64,000 nt of DNA, from contig NZ_SMFM01000004.1 of assembly GCF_004349085.1 (NCBI RefSeq), forward strand, positions 1 through 64,000, given 5' to 3'. The notes below the pieces were generated by a model, which was given only the letters and a program-made list of their open reading frames with translations, had not been told where the DNA came from and did not search any database. Below, one piece after another: positions 1 to 8,588 of this stretch. Source of the stretch: Flavobacterium caseinilyticum. GTDB taxonomy: Bacteria; Bacteroidota; Bacteroidia; Flavobacteriales; Flavobacteriaceae. The position numbers were made by a program, and so were the translations under genes. Within the stretch, counting starts at the first letter, position 1, and every line of letters begins with the position of its first letter.

Positions 1-135
1 GTACAAGGCTGGTATGACATCATTGGAGAAAAAACCATAGCTGATGCAATTCTGGATAGACTCATACATCAATCTCACCGACTCGAATTACATGGAGAAT
101 CTATGAGAAAGAAAAGAGGAATAAACAAAGGGTAA
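1..135 (+). CDS. istB: IstB-like ATP-binding protein of IS21, C-terminal 44 residues
   Basis: The reading frame is open from the left edge to TAA at 133-135. The C-terminal residues include LDRLIHQSHRLELHGESMRK followed by a basic tail, the usual ending of IstB helper ATPases of IS21-family elements. IstB works with the IstA transposase in target selection and strand transfer. Only the tail is present, so the ATPase motifs cannot be checked. The gene is followed by the IS terminal repeats, as expected for the istA-istB order. Confidence 0.8.
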   Translation, partial: VQGWYDIIGEKTIADAILDRLIHQSHRLELHGESMRKKRGINKG

Positions 136-199
136 TATTTTAAGTATATTTGAACACTAATTAACAGATGAAAAAAAGTAGTTTTTGATGTAAAATGTA

Positions 200-285
200 G
201 GTGGTCATTTTGCTCCGGAATTAGGTGGTCATTTTGAATTGGAATCAGGTGCTCACTTTAAATTGGAATTGGGTGGTCAATATCA
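200..285. repeat. IS21 terminal repeat array, 4 units with 24-bp period
   Basis: Units begin at 200, 224, 248 and 272. Each starts GGTGGTCA (GGTGCTCA in the third) followed by an AT-rich spacer; the second and third units share TTGGAAT in the spacer. The regular 24-bp spacing, about two helical turns, fits several transposase subunits bound on one face of the DNA. Confidence 0.8.
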
Positions 286-1776
286 CTGGAATTTGCAGTT
301 TAGGCCTGCTTCTATATTCTCAATGATCTCTTCTGCTAAAATATCGGGGTCAGGTAGATTGTCCAGATCAGCTAAGCTTTTGTCCTTGATCCAAAATATA
401 TCTAGGTTGGTTTTGTCTCTAGCTATGATCTCATCATAGGTAAATTTCCTCCATCGACCGTCAGGGTTTTCTTCGCTCCAAGTTTCTGTTCTTTTATGTC
501 TGTTGTCTGTATTGTACACATCAATGAAGTCTTGCAGATGCGCCATTCGCATTGGATTCCTAACTGGTGTATGATGCACATTAGTCCTATAATCGTATAT
601 CCACACATCCTTTGTCCAAGCTTCTTTAGAGGCTGGCTTATTGTTAAAAAACAAGACATTAGCTTTTACTCCCTGCGCATAAAATATACCAGTAGGCAAG
701 CGCAAAATGGTATGTAGCTCGGTGGTCTTCAATAGTTCCTTACGCACTGCTTCTCCTGCTCCTCCTTCAAACAAAACATTGTCGGGTAGCACTACAGCCG
801 CTTCACCAGTAATCTTCAATTGGGTTTTGATATGCTGCAAGAAGTTTAACTGCTTGTTCGATGTAGAGGCCCAGAAATCTTGACGGTTATAGCTCAATTC
901 TTGTTTCTCCAAGTTGCCCTCTTCAGTAGTGCTTGTCATACTGCTTTTTTTACCGAAAGGTGGATTGGCTAACACATAATCGTATCGGCTACCATCGTCT
1001 GCAATTAGGGCATCTGCACCAGAGATAAACGTGTCTCCATCGATTTCCCCTATGTTATGCAAGAACATATTCATCAGGCACATTCTGCGAGTGTTGGCTA
1101 CGATCTCGTTACCGTGGAAGGTTTTGTTCTTTAGAAACTCCTTTTCCTCACGGTCCAGTTTGTTGTTGGCCACAATATAATCATAGGCTGCAAGAAAGAA
1201 TCCTCCAGTCCCACAGGCAGGATCCGTAATAGTTTTTAGTGGCTTTGGCTGTATGCAGGCAACCATAGTTTTGATTAATGCTCTAGGGGTAAAGTATTGC
1301 CCGGCTCCACTCTTGGTGTCCTCCGCATTTTTCTCTAGTAAGCCTTCATATATTTTTCCTTTAACATCGGCTCCCATCAAGCTCCATTGCTCCTTGTCAA
1401 TCATATCAATGACTTTCAAAAGCTTCGCAGGGTCTTGTATTTTATTCTGGCTCTTCGTAAAGATCTGTCCTAGGATTCCTTTTTCAGTGGACAAACTTCG
1501 TAGCAATTGGTTATAGAACATTTCCAGTTCCGCACCTCTTTTGCCTGACAGAGTTGGCCAATTGCACACTTCTCCATCTTCAGTCTCCTTATTGTCTGAA
1601 TCCTTTATTCTAGGGAAAACTAAGTTTTTGGAATAGGGTGGTTTGTTTAGCTCGTCTGCCATCTTTAAAAACAGCAAGTATGTTATTTGTTCCAAGTAAT
1701 CGCCATAGCCTACACCATCATCACGTAGTACATTAGCGAAGTTCCATACCTTTGATATTATTGTTGATTCTGTCAT
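283..1776 (-). CDS. hsdM: Type I restriction-modification system, DNA methyltransferase subunit HsdM (3' end probably clipped)
   Basis: This is the N6-adenine methyltransferase subunit of a type I system; it acts with HsdS to methylate the recognition site. The 497-residue protein has an N-terminal HsdM helical domain (about 1-130), the SAM-binding motif DPACGTGG at 185-192 and the catalytic NPPF at 271-274. It starts 1 nt after the hsdS stop, so the operon is hsdR-hsdS-hsdM. The stop TGA at 283-285 coincides with the tip of the IS21 element. Relatives usually run a few residues further after the ...EIIENIEAGL helix, so the last residues (NCKFQ) look like read-through to the IS. The catalytic core is intact and activity may survive. 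Confidence 0.93.
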   Translation of the reverse strand: MTESTIISKVWNFANVLRDDGVGYGDYLEQITYLLFLKMADELNKPPYSKNLVFPRIKDSDNKETEDGEVCNWPTLSGKRGAELEMFYNQLLRSLSTEKGILGQIFTKSQNKIQDPAKLLKVIDMIDKEQWSLMGADVKGKIYEGLLEKNAEDTKSGAGQYFTPRALIKTMVACIQPKPLKTITDPACGTGGFFLAAYDYIVANNKLDREEKEFLKNKTFHGNEIVANTRRMCLMNMFLHNIGEIDGDTFISGADALIADDGSRYDYVLANPPFGKKSSMTSTTEEGNLEKQELSYNRQDFWASTSNKQLNFLQHIKTQLKITGEAAVVLPDNVLFEGGAGEAVRKELLKTTELHTILRLPTGIFYAQGVKANVLFFNNKPASKEAWTKDVWIYDYRTNVHHTPVRNPMRMAHLQDFIDVYNTDNRHKRTETWSEENPDGRWRKFTYDEIIARDKTNLDIFWIKDKSLADLDNLPDPDILAEEIIENIEAGLNCKFQ

Positions 1777-1777
1777 C

Positions 1778-3301
1778 TTATTTTTTATCTTTTACTCTTT
1801 TCTTACTAACAGGCGCCTTTTTTGCACCCGTTGCTTTCTCTTCCTTTATCCTTTTTAACAACACACTGGCAGGCTCATAATCTGGAGCCGACTTACAGGC
1901 TGCAAGTTCCTGATCGTTCAACAACCTGCCCTCAAAAGCTTTTTTAAGGATGCTTTGGTGCAAGGCTTTAGACTTTTCTAGACTCTCCACAATACTTTCT
2001 TCAACCTTATCGCATACCGACAAACGGCTTTCTATTTCCTGAACGATTTGCTGTTGTTCTTCAATAGAAGGTACTTTAATATAGTAAAGAGCAATTTGAT
2101 CATACTTGACCCTTGGCTTATCACCAGAGGCTTGATTGTTTGACCATCTAACAAAATCCTGCTGATGTAAAATAAGTTTTAAGTAGTCTGGATTAATCAT
2201 TGATATTGACTCTAAAATCAGAAACTCTCCCGAAGCAACACCCTCATACTCTGCCCTGTAAATTTTATTTAAATAAGGTCGTAGTCTACCATACAAAATA
2301 TGATTTTTAGTAAACCAATTACCCGCACTTTTAAGCTCCTTAAACGTATACGTAAAACTGGGTTTTAATGTGTTTTTACTAATACAATCCATCCCTATAA
2401 ACGGTAAATTCGGGGATTCTTTCGGCATTTTTTTAATTGAAATCTGAAAAACAATTTCGCCTAAATGTAAAATTGGCAAATCACCATTTTGTTCAATGAT
2501 CTCAAAGCTTTCCATCTTCTTAGGCTTGCTTGGTTTACTTCCACCATCAATATTTTTCTCCCAAGATTTAACTGCTTTTTTCCAATCTTCTATCTGTTGC
2601 TTGTAGTGATTCTTCCGCTCTTTCTTGATTTGTTCTAAGAGTTCTCCTGGAGTTGGCAAGTTGTCTTGCTTTGCCCTCCACTCCTTCGTTAAGCCACCCT
2701 CAAAAGCCTTCTTCAATACAGCTTGTCTGTATATTTTAAGCTGCGCTTGCGCCTTCTTGAGATCGGCAATACCGCTGTCTAAACTGCTAAATAATTCCTC
2801 GATTTTGGCTACAATGGCGCGTTGTTCAGGGAGAGGCGGAATAAAAAGCCTAATCGGTTTAATTTCCTTAAGACCTGCCATATTTTGCATCCCAGAACCT
2901 CTAGAATCTTTAAGAATTAGATCTTGAAAAATTTTTGAACGAAAAAAATTAACAAAATAGTTATGATCAATAATCGTGTCGTTAATTCTAATTCGTAATA
3001 ATGCCTGATTAATTATCCCCAATGGAGAACCTTCGGGCAGCCGAGCTATTTTTCCCATAGTACCTGAGCAACTAACTATGTAATCTCCAGGGCCAACATT
3101 GCAAGTTTTTAATTTATCATACGTTTCCTCACTAACAAAATATCTACCTATAGAAAAGTCATTATTTATAGCGTGTTGCTGTTCATAAACCTTAAATCCA
3201 CTTTCAACAAAAATGGATTTTTTTAAATCTCCTCCAAATGGCCCTCTTTTAAAAGACAAAACCACTTCTTCAAAACTACATCCTACCCAATCTTCTCTCA
3301 T
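1778..3301 (-). CDS. hsdS: Type I restriction-modification system, specificity subunit HsdS
   Basis: This subunit determines the DNA sequence recognised by the type I complex. It has 507 residues and the classic two-half layout: target recognition domain 1 (about 1-155), a conserved helical spacer with LPEQRAIVAKIEELFSSLD and LKKAFEG, target recognition domain 2 (about 270-410), and a second helical repeat with EEQQQIVQEIESRLSVCDKV and a second LKKAFEG. The tail is lysine-rich. The start codon overlaps the hsdR stop (TAATG at 3299-3303) and hsdM follows after 1 nt, so the three genes should be co-translated. The recognition sequence cannot be predicted by eye. Confidence 0.93.
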   Translation of the reverse strand: MREDWVGCSFEEVVLSFKRGPFGGDLKKSIFVESGFKVYEQQHAINNDFSIGRYFVSEETYDKLKTCNVGPGDYIVSCSGTMGKIARLPEGSPLGIINQALLRIRINDTIIDHNYFVNFFRSKIFQDLILKDSRGSGMQNMAGLKEIKPIRLFIPPLPEQRAIVAKIEELFSSLDSGIADLKKAQAQLKIYRQAVLKKAFEGGLTKEWRAKQDNLPTPGELLEQIKKERKNHYKQQIEDWKKAVKSWEKNIDGGSKPSKPKKMESFEIIEQNGDLPILHLGEIVFQISIKKMPKESPNLPFIGMDCISKNTLKPSFTYTFKELKSAGNWFTKNHILYGRLRPYLNKIYRAEYEGVASGEFLILESISMINPDYLKLILHQQDFVRWSNNQASGDKPRVKYDQIALYYIKVPSIEEQQQIVQEIESRLSVCDKVEESIVESLEKSKALHQSILKKAFEGRLLNDQELAACKSAPDYEPASVLLKRIKEEKATGAKKAPVSKKRVKDKK

Positions 3302-6111
3302 TATGCTGCTAGTACCTCATTTAATTCATTCATAATTTCATTCATCTCGTTTCCAAAAAGCTGGTACATTTTGCCTCTTCCACCCTTGGCATCAAACGGT
3401 GTAAAATCGAGGTCTTCTATTTCTATATGGTAACTGCTAATTACGTGGTCTTTCAGCATTCGCAACCAGTCTAACTGCTCGGGTGTAAAACGGTTGTGTT
3501 GCCCGGTGTGCTGCTTGAAAATCCACTTGTTAAAATTGGCTTCAATTGTAGTATCAAAAGCTTTTAGTTCGGGGTCAATTCCGCAAGCTCTGCGTATTAA
3601 CGACACCAAGGCGGTAAGTACATCTTTTGGCTGTTCGCTCTTCACTTCTTCCAAGGCTTTGTAAGCTTCCCAAACGTAATCAGGGGCAAGTTGTGGCTTT
3701 TCTAAAGTAAGTACCTCAAACACCTCTTGAATCATCTTAAACGTAATGTCCCTGCGGTTGTAGGGTTGGTTATAAAATATACTTAGAGCCTTAATTTCGT
3801 CCTTGTGCTTTAGCAGGTATTCGCTAAAATCTTTCACGATTTCGGTGGCTTTATCTACAGAAGTGGTGTCCCACTCCGATCTCGTTACTGCATCAATATT
3901 TACACTGTCAATAATTTGCTCGTGTTGCTTGCGCACGTTGTCAACATAATTATTAAGCTCTCCGTTAAAGGTTGTGGCAGCTAGAGTAATAAGAGCCTCC
4001 TGCGCCTCTTTACGGCTGTCTTCATAAGCTTGTGGTGTTCTGTCCTCAACAGGGATTTTAGCTATTAATCCCTGCGCTATTTCCTCGATAGCATCAGGAT
4101 CAAAAGCAGTCAATAACTCCTTCGTGATTTGCTTTAAGTTTTTGCCTCCTGAATATTCCAACAGCTTCTCTTGCTCTTTGTCGGTTATTTGTTTGTCCAA
4201 ACGTATTAGCCTATTTGCCAATGACAAAAATAAATCTTCGTCAGCTATTCCCATTGTAACGGCACCTAATAAATCCTTCAGTGCAATTGTTGGTTTGCGT
4301 TCTAATGGTCGGCTGTCTGTCTTTTTTGATTTAATGGCGCCAACCGCATCCACAATGACAAAGTGTGTCTTGGTCTTAGCTGTTTTAGATACCAGCTGCA
4401 AGGTGTCGCTATTGATGGTGCGTGTACCACGACCTTTCATTTGCTCGAAGTAATTGGTGCTCTTCACGTCTCGCATAAAAAGCAACACCTCCAAGGGCTT
4501 AACATCAGTGCCAGTAGCAATCATATCGACCGTTACTGCGATACGTGGATAATAGGAGTTCCTAAAACGGTTCAACACCGATTTTGGATCTTCAACTGCC
4601 TTGTACGTTACTTTTTTACAGAAGTCGTTGCCTTCGTCAAATTCTTCCCGAATTATTTTTATGATGTCGTCGGCGTGGCTATCGGTTTTTGCAAAGACAA
4701 GAGTCTTTGGCACTTCGTAGTCACCATTCTCGTCCACACGTTTCGGGAAAATAGTTGTTTTTAAAGCGTGCTTGTACTCTCTAATTATATTACGGATTTG
4801 GCTTGGGTTTACCACCTTTTTATCGAGGTCGTTTTTAGAGTACTCTGTGTCTTCTTCTTCCTGCTGCCAACGCTTTTTTCGTGTTAGTTTATCTCGTCTG
4901 TCTAGAAACCAACCTCCTTTTATAACATCCCCATTCTTGGATATTTCGGTTTCAATATTGTACACATCGTAGGGAACGTTTACACCATCGATAACCGATT
5001 CTTCATAGGTGTACTCGCTTACCACGTTTTCGTTGAAAAAACCAAAGGTTCTTTTGTCAGGTGTTGCAGTTAGGCCAATTAAAAAGGCATCGAAGTAATC
5101 CAGAACTTGCTTCCATAGATTGTATATTGATCTGTGGCATTCGTCAATTACAATAAAGTCAAACTGCTCAATCGGAACTTTTGGAGTGTACTCCACCGGC
5201 ATAGCTTGCTTTTTACTCGCTTGCTGCTGCATCCAAGACGATTCATTGGGGTTGTCCTGTTCGGCACTTTCGTCCAATTCTTCGCCTTTCAGTATCGCAT
5301 ACATACGCTGAATTGTGGAAATACATACCTGACTATCACTGGCTATATAGCTCGATGTTAATCGCTGTACGTTGTATAACTCTGTAAACTTTCTGTTGTC
5401 GTCATTAGGCTGAAAAGTCATAAACTCCTGTTCGGCCTGTTCTCCCAAGTTTTTGGTGTCAACTAAAAACAAGATGCGTTTGGCATCTGCATTTTTCAGC
5501 AAACGATACACGAACGTTGCGGCTGTAAAGGTCTTTCCAGAACCCGTAGCCATCTGTATCAATGCCTTTGGCCTGTTCTTCTTGAACGAATGTTCAAGGT
5601 TGTTTACAGCCTTTATTTGAGCAGGTCTTAACCCTGTTTCATCTAAAACTGGAGATTTCTGCAAACGAGCTCTAAGACTATCGCCCTTTTTCAACCATTC
5701 TGCAATCGTGCCCGGCTGGTGGAAATGGAACACATTTCTACCTCTAGGTTTAGGGTCTCTATAATCTGTGAATCGTGTGACGATTCCTGTGCTCTCGTAT
5801 ACGAATGGCAGGGGATCGTTATTGAGGTATTTTAGCTTTGCTTTAGCGTACTCAGAAGACTGTTCTTCAACTACAGTAAGTCTGTGCCCTTCTTCCTCTT
5901 TTTTTGCTTCAATAACGCCTACAGGCTTTCTGTCAACAAATAAGACGTAGTCAGCAGGACCAATATCTGTTTGATATTCACGTACTGCAACACCTTTGCT
6001 TGCTGCTAAATTAACAGTTGATTTAGATTGTATTACCCAACCTGCATTGCGTAACATCTTATCAATGTTATCACGGGCAATTTGTTCGGGGTTCTGATTA
6101 ATTATGGACAT
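3301..6111 (-). CDS. hsdR: Type I restriction-modification system, restriction/translocase subunit HsdR
   Basis: This is the motor and nuclease subunit, which translocates DNA using ATP and cleaves unmodified DNA at a distance. The 936-residue protein shows a PD-(D/E)xK nuclease near the N-terminus (D54 in PADYVLF, E68 and K70 in VIEAK), Walker A at 187-194 (MATGSGKT), DECH box, LTATP, and later SF2 motifs ATGTDVKP and GRGTR. The C-terminal third resembles the EcoEI-type R-subunit C domain. It is first in the operon and appears complete. No TAnnTTTG box is evident just upstream, so the promoter in 6112-6270 is not assigned. Confidence 0.94.
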   Translation of the reverse strand: MSIINQNPEQIARDNIDKMLRNAGWVIQSKSTVNLAASKGVAVREYQTDIGPADYVLFVDRKPVGVIEAKKEEEGHRLTVVEEQSSEYAKAKLKYLNNDPLPFVYESTGIVTRFTDYRDPKPRGRNVFHFHQPGTIAEWLKKGDSLRARLQKSPVLDETGLRPAQIKAVNNLEHSFKKNRPKALIQMATGSGKTFTAATFVYRLLKNADAKRILFLVDTKNLGEQAEQEFMTFQPNDDNRKFTELYNVQRLTSSYIASDSQVCISTIQRMYAILKGEELDESAEQDNPNESSWMQQQASKKQAMPVEYTPKVPIEQFDFIVIDECHRSIYNLWKQVLDYFDAFLIGLTATPDKRTFGFFNENVVSEYTYEESVIDGVNVPYDVYNIETEISKNGDVIKGGWFLDRRDKLTRKKRWQQEEEDTEYSKNDLDKKVVNPSQIRNIIREYKHALKTTIFPKRVDENGDYEVPKTLVFAKTDSHADDIIKIIREEFDEGNDFCKKVTYKAVEDPKSVLNRFRNSYYPRIAVTVDMIATGTDVKPLEVLLFMRDVKSTNYFEQMKGRGTRTINSDTLQLVSKTAKTKTHFVIVDAVGAIKSKKTDSRPLERKPTIALKDLLGAVTMGIADEDLFLSLANRLIRLDKQITDKEQEKLLEYSGGKNLKQITKELLTAFDPDAIEEIAQGLIAKIPVEDRTPQAYEDSRKEAQEALITLAATTFNGELNNYVDNVRKQHEQIIDSVNIDAVTRSEWDTTSVDKATEIVKDFSEYLLKHKDEIKALSIFYNQPYNRRDITFKMIQEVFEVLTLEKPQLAPDYVWEAYKALEEVKSEQPKDVLTALVSLIRRACGIDPELKAFDTTIEANFNKWIFKQHTGQHNRFTPEQLDWLRMLKDHVISSYHIEIEDLDFTPFDAKGGRGKMYQLFGNEMNEIMNELNEVLAA

Positions 6112-6270
6112 TTATAACTCTTCTTTTACAGCGATTAAGTATGTACAGCAAAAGCAGGTACAAAATCAAGGCTAAAAGTAACCAATATTAGTGGAGAATA
6201 TTTACAAAAACATAAAGTTTATCAGAATTGATGAAAAAAATTATCTGCCAGACATACATTTTGTTTAGAA

Positions 6271-7560
6271 ATGTGTATTACTAATGTAAGAAACACAAAT
6301 ATGAAGAATATGAAGAATTTAACAATAAAATTTACCGGTGGATATCGTCAAGTTTCTAAACATCTAACTCGTGAGCACGGTGCTAACTTTGCAATAATCG
6401 TTGATGCCTTAGTTTACATCCATAATGCGGATTCAGACAAGCTAGTGAACATCAACGGCAATTGGGCAGTAAGAGCATCAAACGCTTTTCTATCGCGCCA
6501 TACGGGTCTTGGATTGTCGATTATAAAAGCGAATATAGACAAGATAGAAAGAACAGGACTTGTAGCAGTCATCACCAAGGGACAAGGAAATACAAGGCAC
6601 TATGTAATAAACATTGAAAACATAAATACCTATATAACAGCATTGAAACCTAAATTTGAAAAATGGTATGAGAAATCAATAATGTCTAGTAAAAAAGACA
6701 AAGCAAGATCAGTCGAAGCAGATAATAATAAACTTAAAAAAAGCAAGGAAGACTTTGCAAAGACCCTAGCAAAAATTAAAGTGATAACTGGAGAATCAAA
6801 AGTTGGGTTGGTTGAAAACCGACCAACCCAAACAGCTACAACCCGCCAACCTAATACGCTAAAACCTACCGTAGCAGAAACAGCAAAAAAAACAGCAAAA
6901 GAAACAACAACAAAGAAAAAAAATGTTGTTGTTGATATTTTTAATCAAAAAGACTCGAAAGGTGCTTTCATATTTATCAAAGAAATTGGTAAATCAGTAT
7001 ACAAAAAAGAATATCAGAAATACACCAAAAATTATACAAAAGAGCAGTTAGAAAAAATTTTAGATGCAGTTCAGGAAGCAGCCATTGAAGATTTGGACGT
7101 TGGTGATGATGATTTGGATTTTGACAATGCCGTCAGTAATGAAAAGGCAAAGAATTTATTTAGTAAAGTTTATTCTAGGAATGAAATTACGGGACATATC
7201 TACAAATTGATATTAAATGCAGAAAGTAAGGAAAAATATAAAATGAAAGAAGAATATGAAACAACTAAAGAACCTGCTAGCCAAGATATTTCAAACAACA
7301 ATTGGAAGATTTTAAAAAATGCCTATAGTGAACTGCCTAACATCCCAAATCAGGGAAAATTTTTCACATCAAAACAGGATGTATATAACTTTTCAAATCT
7401 TTCAGAGTTTAGGCAAGAGTGGGTCATAGAACAAGTTGTAAATATGAAAAAAGCAAATACAACAACTTCGAGACCCTCAATTTACATTGAAGAGGCAATG
7501 AAAGAAAAACTTAACATTAGCTATAATCCAATAAAGAGCATAATAAACATAGGTCTTTAG
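6271..7560 (+). CDS. Winged-helix DNA-binding protein, plasmid/phage replication-initiator-like
   Basis: The first 130 residues (FTGGYRQVSKHL..., then an HTH-like stretch around ASNAFLSRHTGLGLSIIKANIDKIERTG) look like the winged-helix module of replication or accessory proteins in Bacteroidetes mobile elements. The middle is lysine/threonine-rich and probably disordered (about 145-225), and the C-terminal half is charged and helical. Three in-frame ATGs are possible (6271, 6301, 6310). TACATTTTG at 6255-6263, one base longer than the -7 consensus, lies so close to 6271 that a downstream ATG is quite possible. It is divergent from hsdR and lies between it and the integrase, consistent with an island gene. 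Function is not established and no ATPase or nuclease motif is visible. Confidence 0.7.
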   Translation: MCITNVRNTNMKNMKNLTIKFTGGYRQVSKHLTREHGANFAIIVDALVYIHNADSDKLVNINGNWAVRASNAFLSRHTGLGLSIIKANIDKIERTGLVAVITKGQGNTRHYVINIENINTYITALKPKFEKWYEKSIMSSKKDKARSVEADNNKLKKSKEDFAKTLAKIKVITGESKVGLVENRPTQTATTRQPNTLKPTVAETAKKTAKETTTKKKNVVVDIFNQKDSKGAFIFIKEIGKSVYKKEYQKYTKNYTKEQLEKILDAVQEAAIEDLDVGDDDLDFDNAVSNEKAKNLFSKVYSRNEITGHIYKLILNAESKEKYKMKEEYETTKEPASQDISNNNWKILKNAYSELPNIPNQGKFFTSKQDVYNFSNLSEFRQEWVIEQVVNMKKANTTTSRPSIYIEEAMKEKLNISYNPIKSIINIGL

Positions 7561-8091
7561 AGCATCCGGAGACTCCACAACCTTCAATTGTTTTGGATTG
7601 CTAGCTATTGTAAATGTATCAACGTAGAGACCCTTTTCGCAACTCCCAATCAAGATTTGTATCACCTGGCTGTGAAGAGTTTCACACTCTTTAAAAAGAG
7701 GATGAATTTCCCAAGCAAAATAAATCTGGAGTGCTCACAAGATAGCTGACGTGTAGCTCTTAATTTTTCAACACAAATATCCTCGCTTTTAAGAGGCTAT
7801 TGTTTGTTTGAATATGTTACGTAATATTGTAATGAGATTGAGGATTATAACGCTTCTTATGCCTTTAAAAGCATCGCATTTGTGTTGATCTCTGTAGATT
7901 TAATTCGAGACATTATAAATGGTTTTATCGGTCACTTTTTTATTGGTTCAGCTTGGGTTTTTAAGTATAAAAATGATGCATTCTTTTTTAGATGCATCAA
8001 TTATGAGCTTCAACCAAAAACTCTTGCTATCTGTTTTGTCAAGCTCTACGCCTGCAACAAAGTCAGCGTATTTGTAGATAGGTCTTCTCAT
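7560..8091 (-). pseudogene. Decayed DUF1643-like gene with five in-frame stops
   Basis: Reading from ATG at 8091 gives one continuous frame of about 177 codons that is protein-like throughout but broken by stops at 7948-7950 (TGA), 7900-7902 (TAA), 7789-7791 (TAA), 7768-7770 (TGA) and 7735-7737 (TGA). The pieces read like a DUF1643 protein: IIFILKNPS then TDKTIYNVSN, a middle KGIRSVIILNL, then IYFAWEIHPLFKECETLHSQ and GLYVDTFTIASNPKQ. The frame is kept across the gene, so it decayed by substitutions and not by indels. The 3' end runs into the end of the winged-helix gene. Family assignment is from memory of the motif pattern. This pseudogene fills the 587-bp gap between the neighbouring genes. 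Confidence 0.6.
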
Positions 8092-8147
8092 AGATTTATA
8101 GTTGAATAGAGGTGTAAATACAATACCTACACCTCTTACAACTCCAC

Positions 8148-8405
8148 TTAATTAACGCGATTTTCTTTAAGGATAGCTAGAACTACGTCGTAATCATATA
8201 AAATAGTTGTCCCCACTTTACTATAAGGCAGTGTCCCATTGATACGCATATTTTGAAGTGTACCAGCCGAGATATTAAACATTTCCCTCATTTCTCGCGA
8301 TCTAAGGAATTGCTTGTTTTGACCGGTACTTATAGGTTTTAAAGCCTCTAGCACTTCTTGTTTGAAGCTATTAAATTCTTCCCTTGTTATGATTTCTAAA
8401 TTCAT
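8148..8405 (-). CDS. Small HTH (MerR/excisionase-like, HTH_17) protein
   Basis: The 85-residue protein has a short N-terminal helix (REEFNSFKQEVLEALKPI) and then a helix-turn-helix of the excisionase/MerR type: LRSREMREMFNISAGTLQNM followed by a wing, INGTLPYSKVGTTILYDYDVV. Such proteins sit beside tyrosine recombinases in Bacteroidetes islands and are thought to act as recombination directionality factors. Its place just downstream of the integrase, on the same strand, supports that role. It could instead be a transcriptional regulator of the island. Confidence 0.75.
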   Translation of the reverse strand: MNLEIITREEFNSFKQEVLEALKPISTGQNKQFLRSREMREMFNISAGTLQNMRINGTLPYSKVGTTILYDYDVVLAILKENRVN

Positions 8406-8541
8406 CTTTACTGGTTTTTTTTTAATTATTGTTTCCCATCTAATAAGGCTTAATTATATAGTACTTTAATAATTATTTAAAATGCTTCTGAGGGACAATT
8501 ATTTTAAAAATAAAATTGCGGGTAAAGCAATTAAAGGTCAT

Positions 8542-8567
8542 AAAAAAGCCCTTAATTACTTAAGGGC
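8542..8567 (-). terminator. Intrinsic terminator of the integrase gene
   Basis: On the minus strand the hairpin GCCCTTAA-GTAA-TTAAGGGC (8548-8567) is followed by a run of six T residues (8542-8547). It lies 21 bp after the integrase stop. Confidence 0.75.
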
Positions 8568-8588
8568 CTTACAATTTAAGGTCAACAC

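Larger units (their letters stand above)
1..285 (+). mobile_element. Right end of an IS21-family insertion sequence (partial)
   Basis: The element enters from the left edge with the tail of its istB-type gene. It ends with four repeats starting at 200, 224, 248 and 272, each opening with GGTGGTCA or a one-base variant and spaced exactly 24 bp. Multiple spaced terminal repeats that bind the transposase are a known feature of IS21 ends. Read outward-in the terminus is TGATATTGACCACC, so the likely tip is at or near 285, touching the hsdM stop codon. The exact tip and the target duplication cannot be fixed because the left end is outside the window. Confidence 0.8.

Noticed and set aside
4124..4764. 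Two plus-strand frames of 109 and 133 aa opposite hsdR
   Set aside because: They lie fully within hsdR on the other strand and have no family features, so they are shadow frames.
7477..7665. Minus-strand 62-aa frame as an independent small gene
   Set aside because: It is only the last open stretch of the broken DUF1643-like frame and runs on into antisense of the winged-helix gene.
1..8000. Second copy of the tRNA-Val 3' end as the distal attachment site
   Set aside because: I saw no match to the T-arm/acceptor bases in this stretch. The border must be outside the window or too degraded to see.
7882..8109. Plus-strand 75-aa frame in the integrase island
   Set aside because: It is antisense to the DUF1643-like pseudogene, whose minus-strand reading is much more protein-like.
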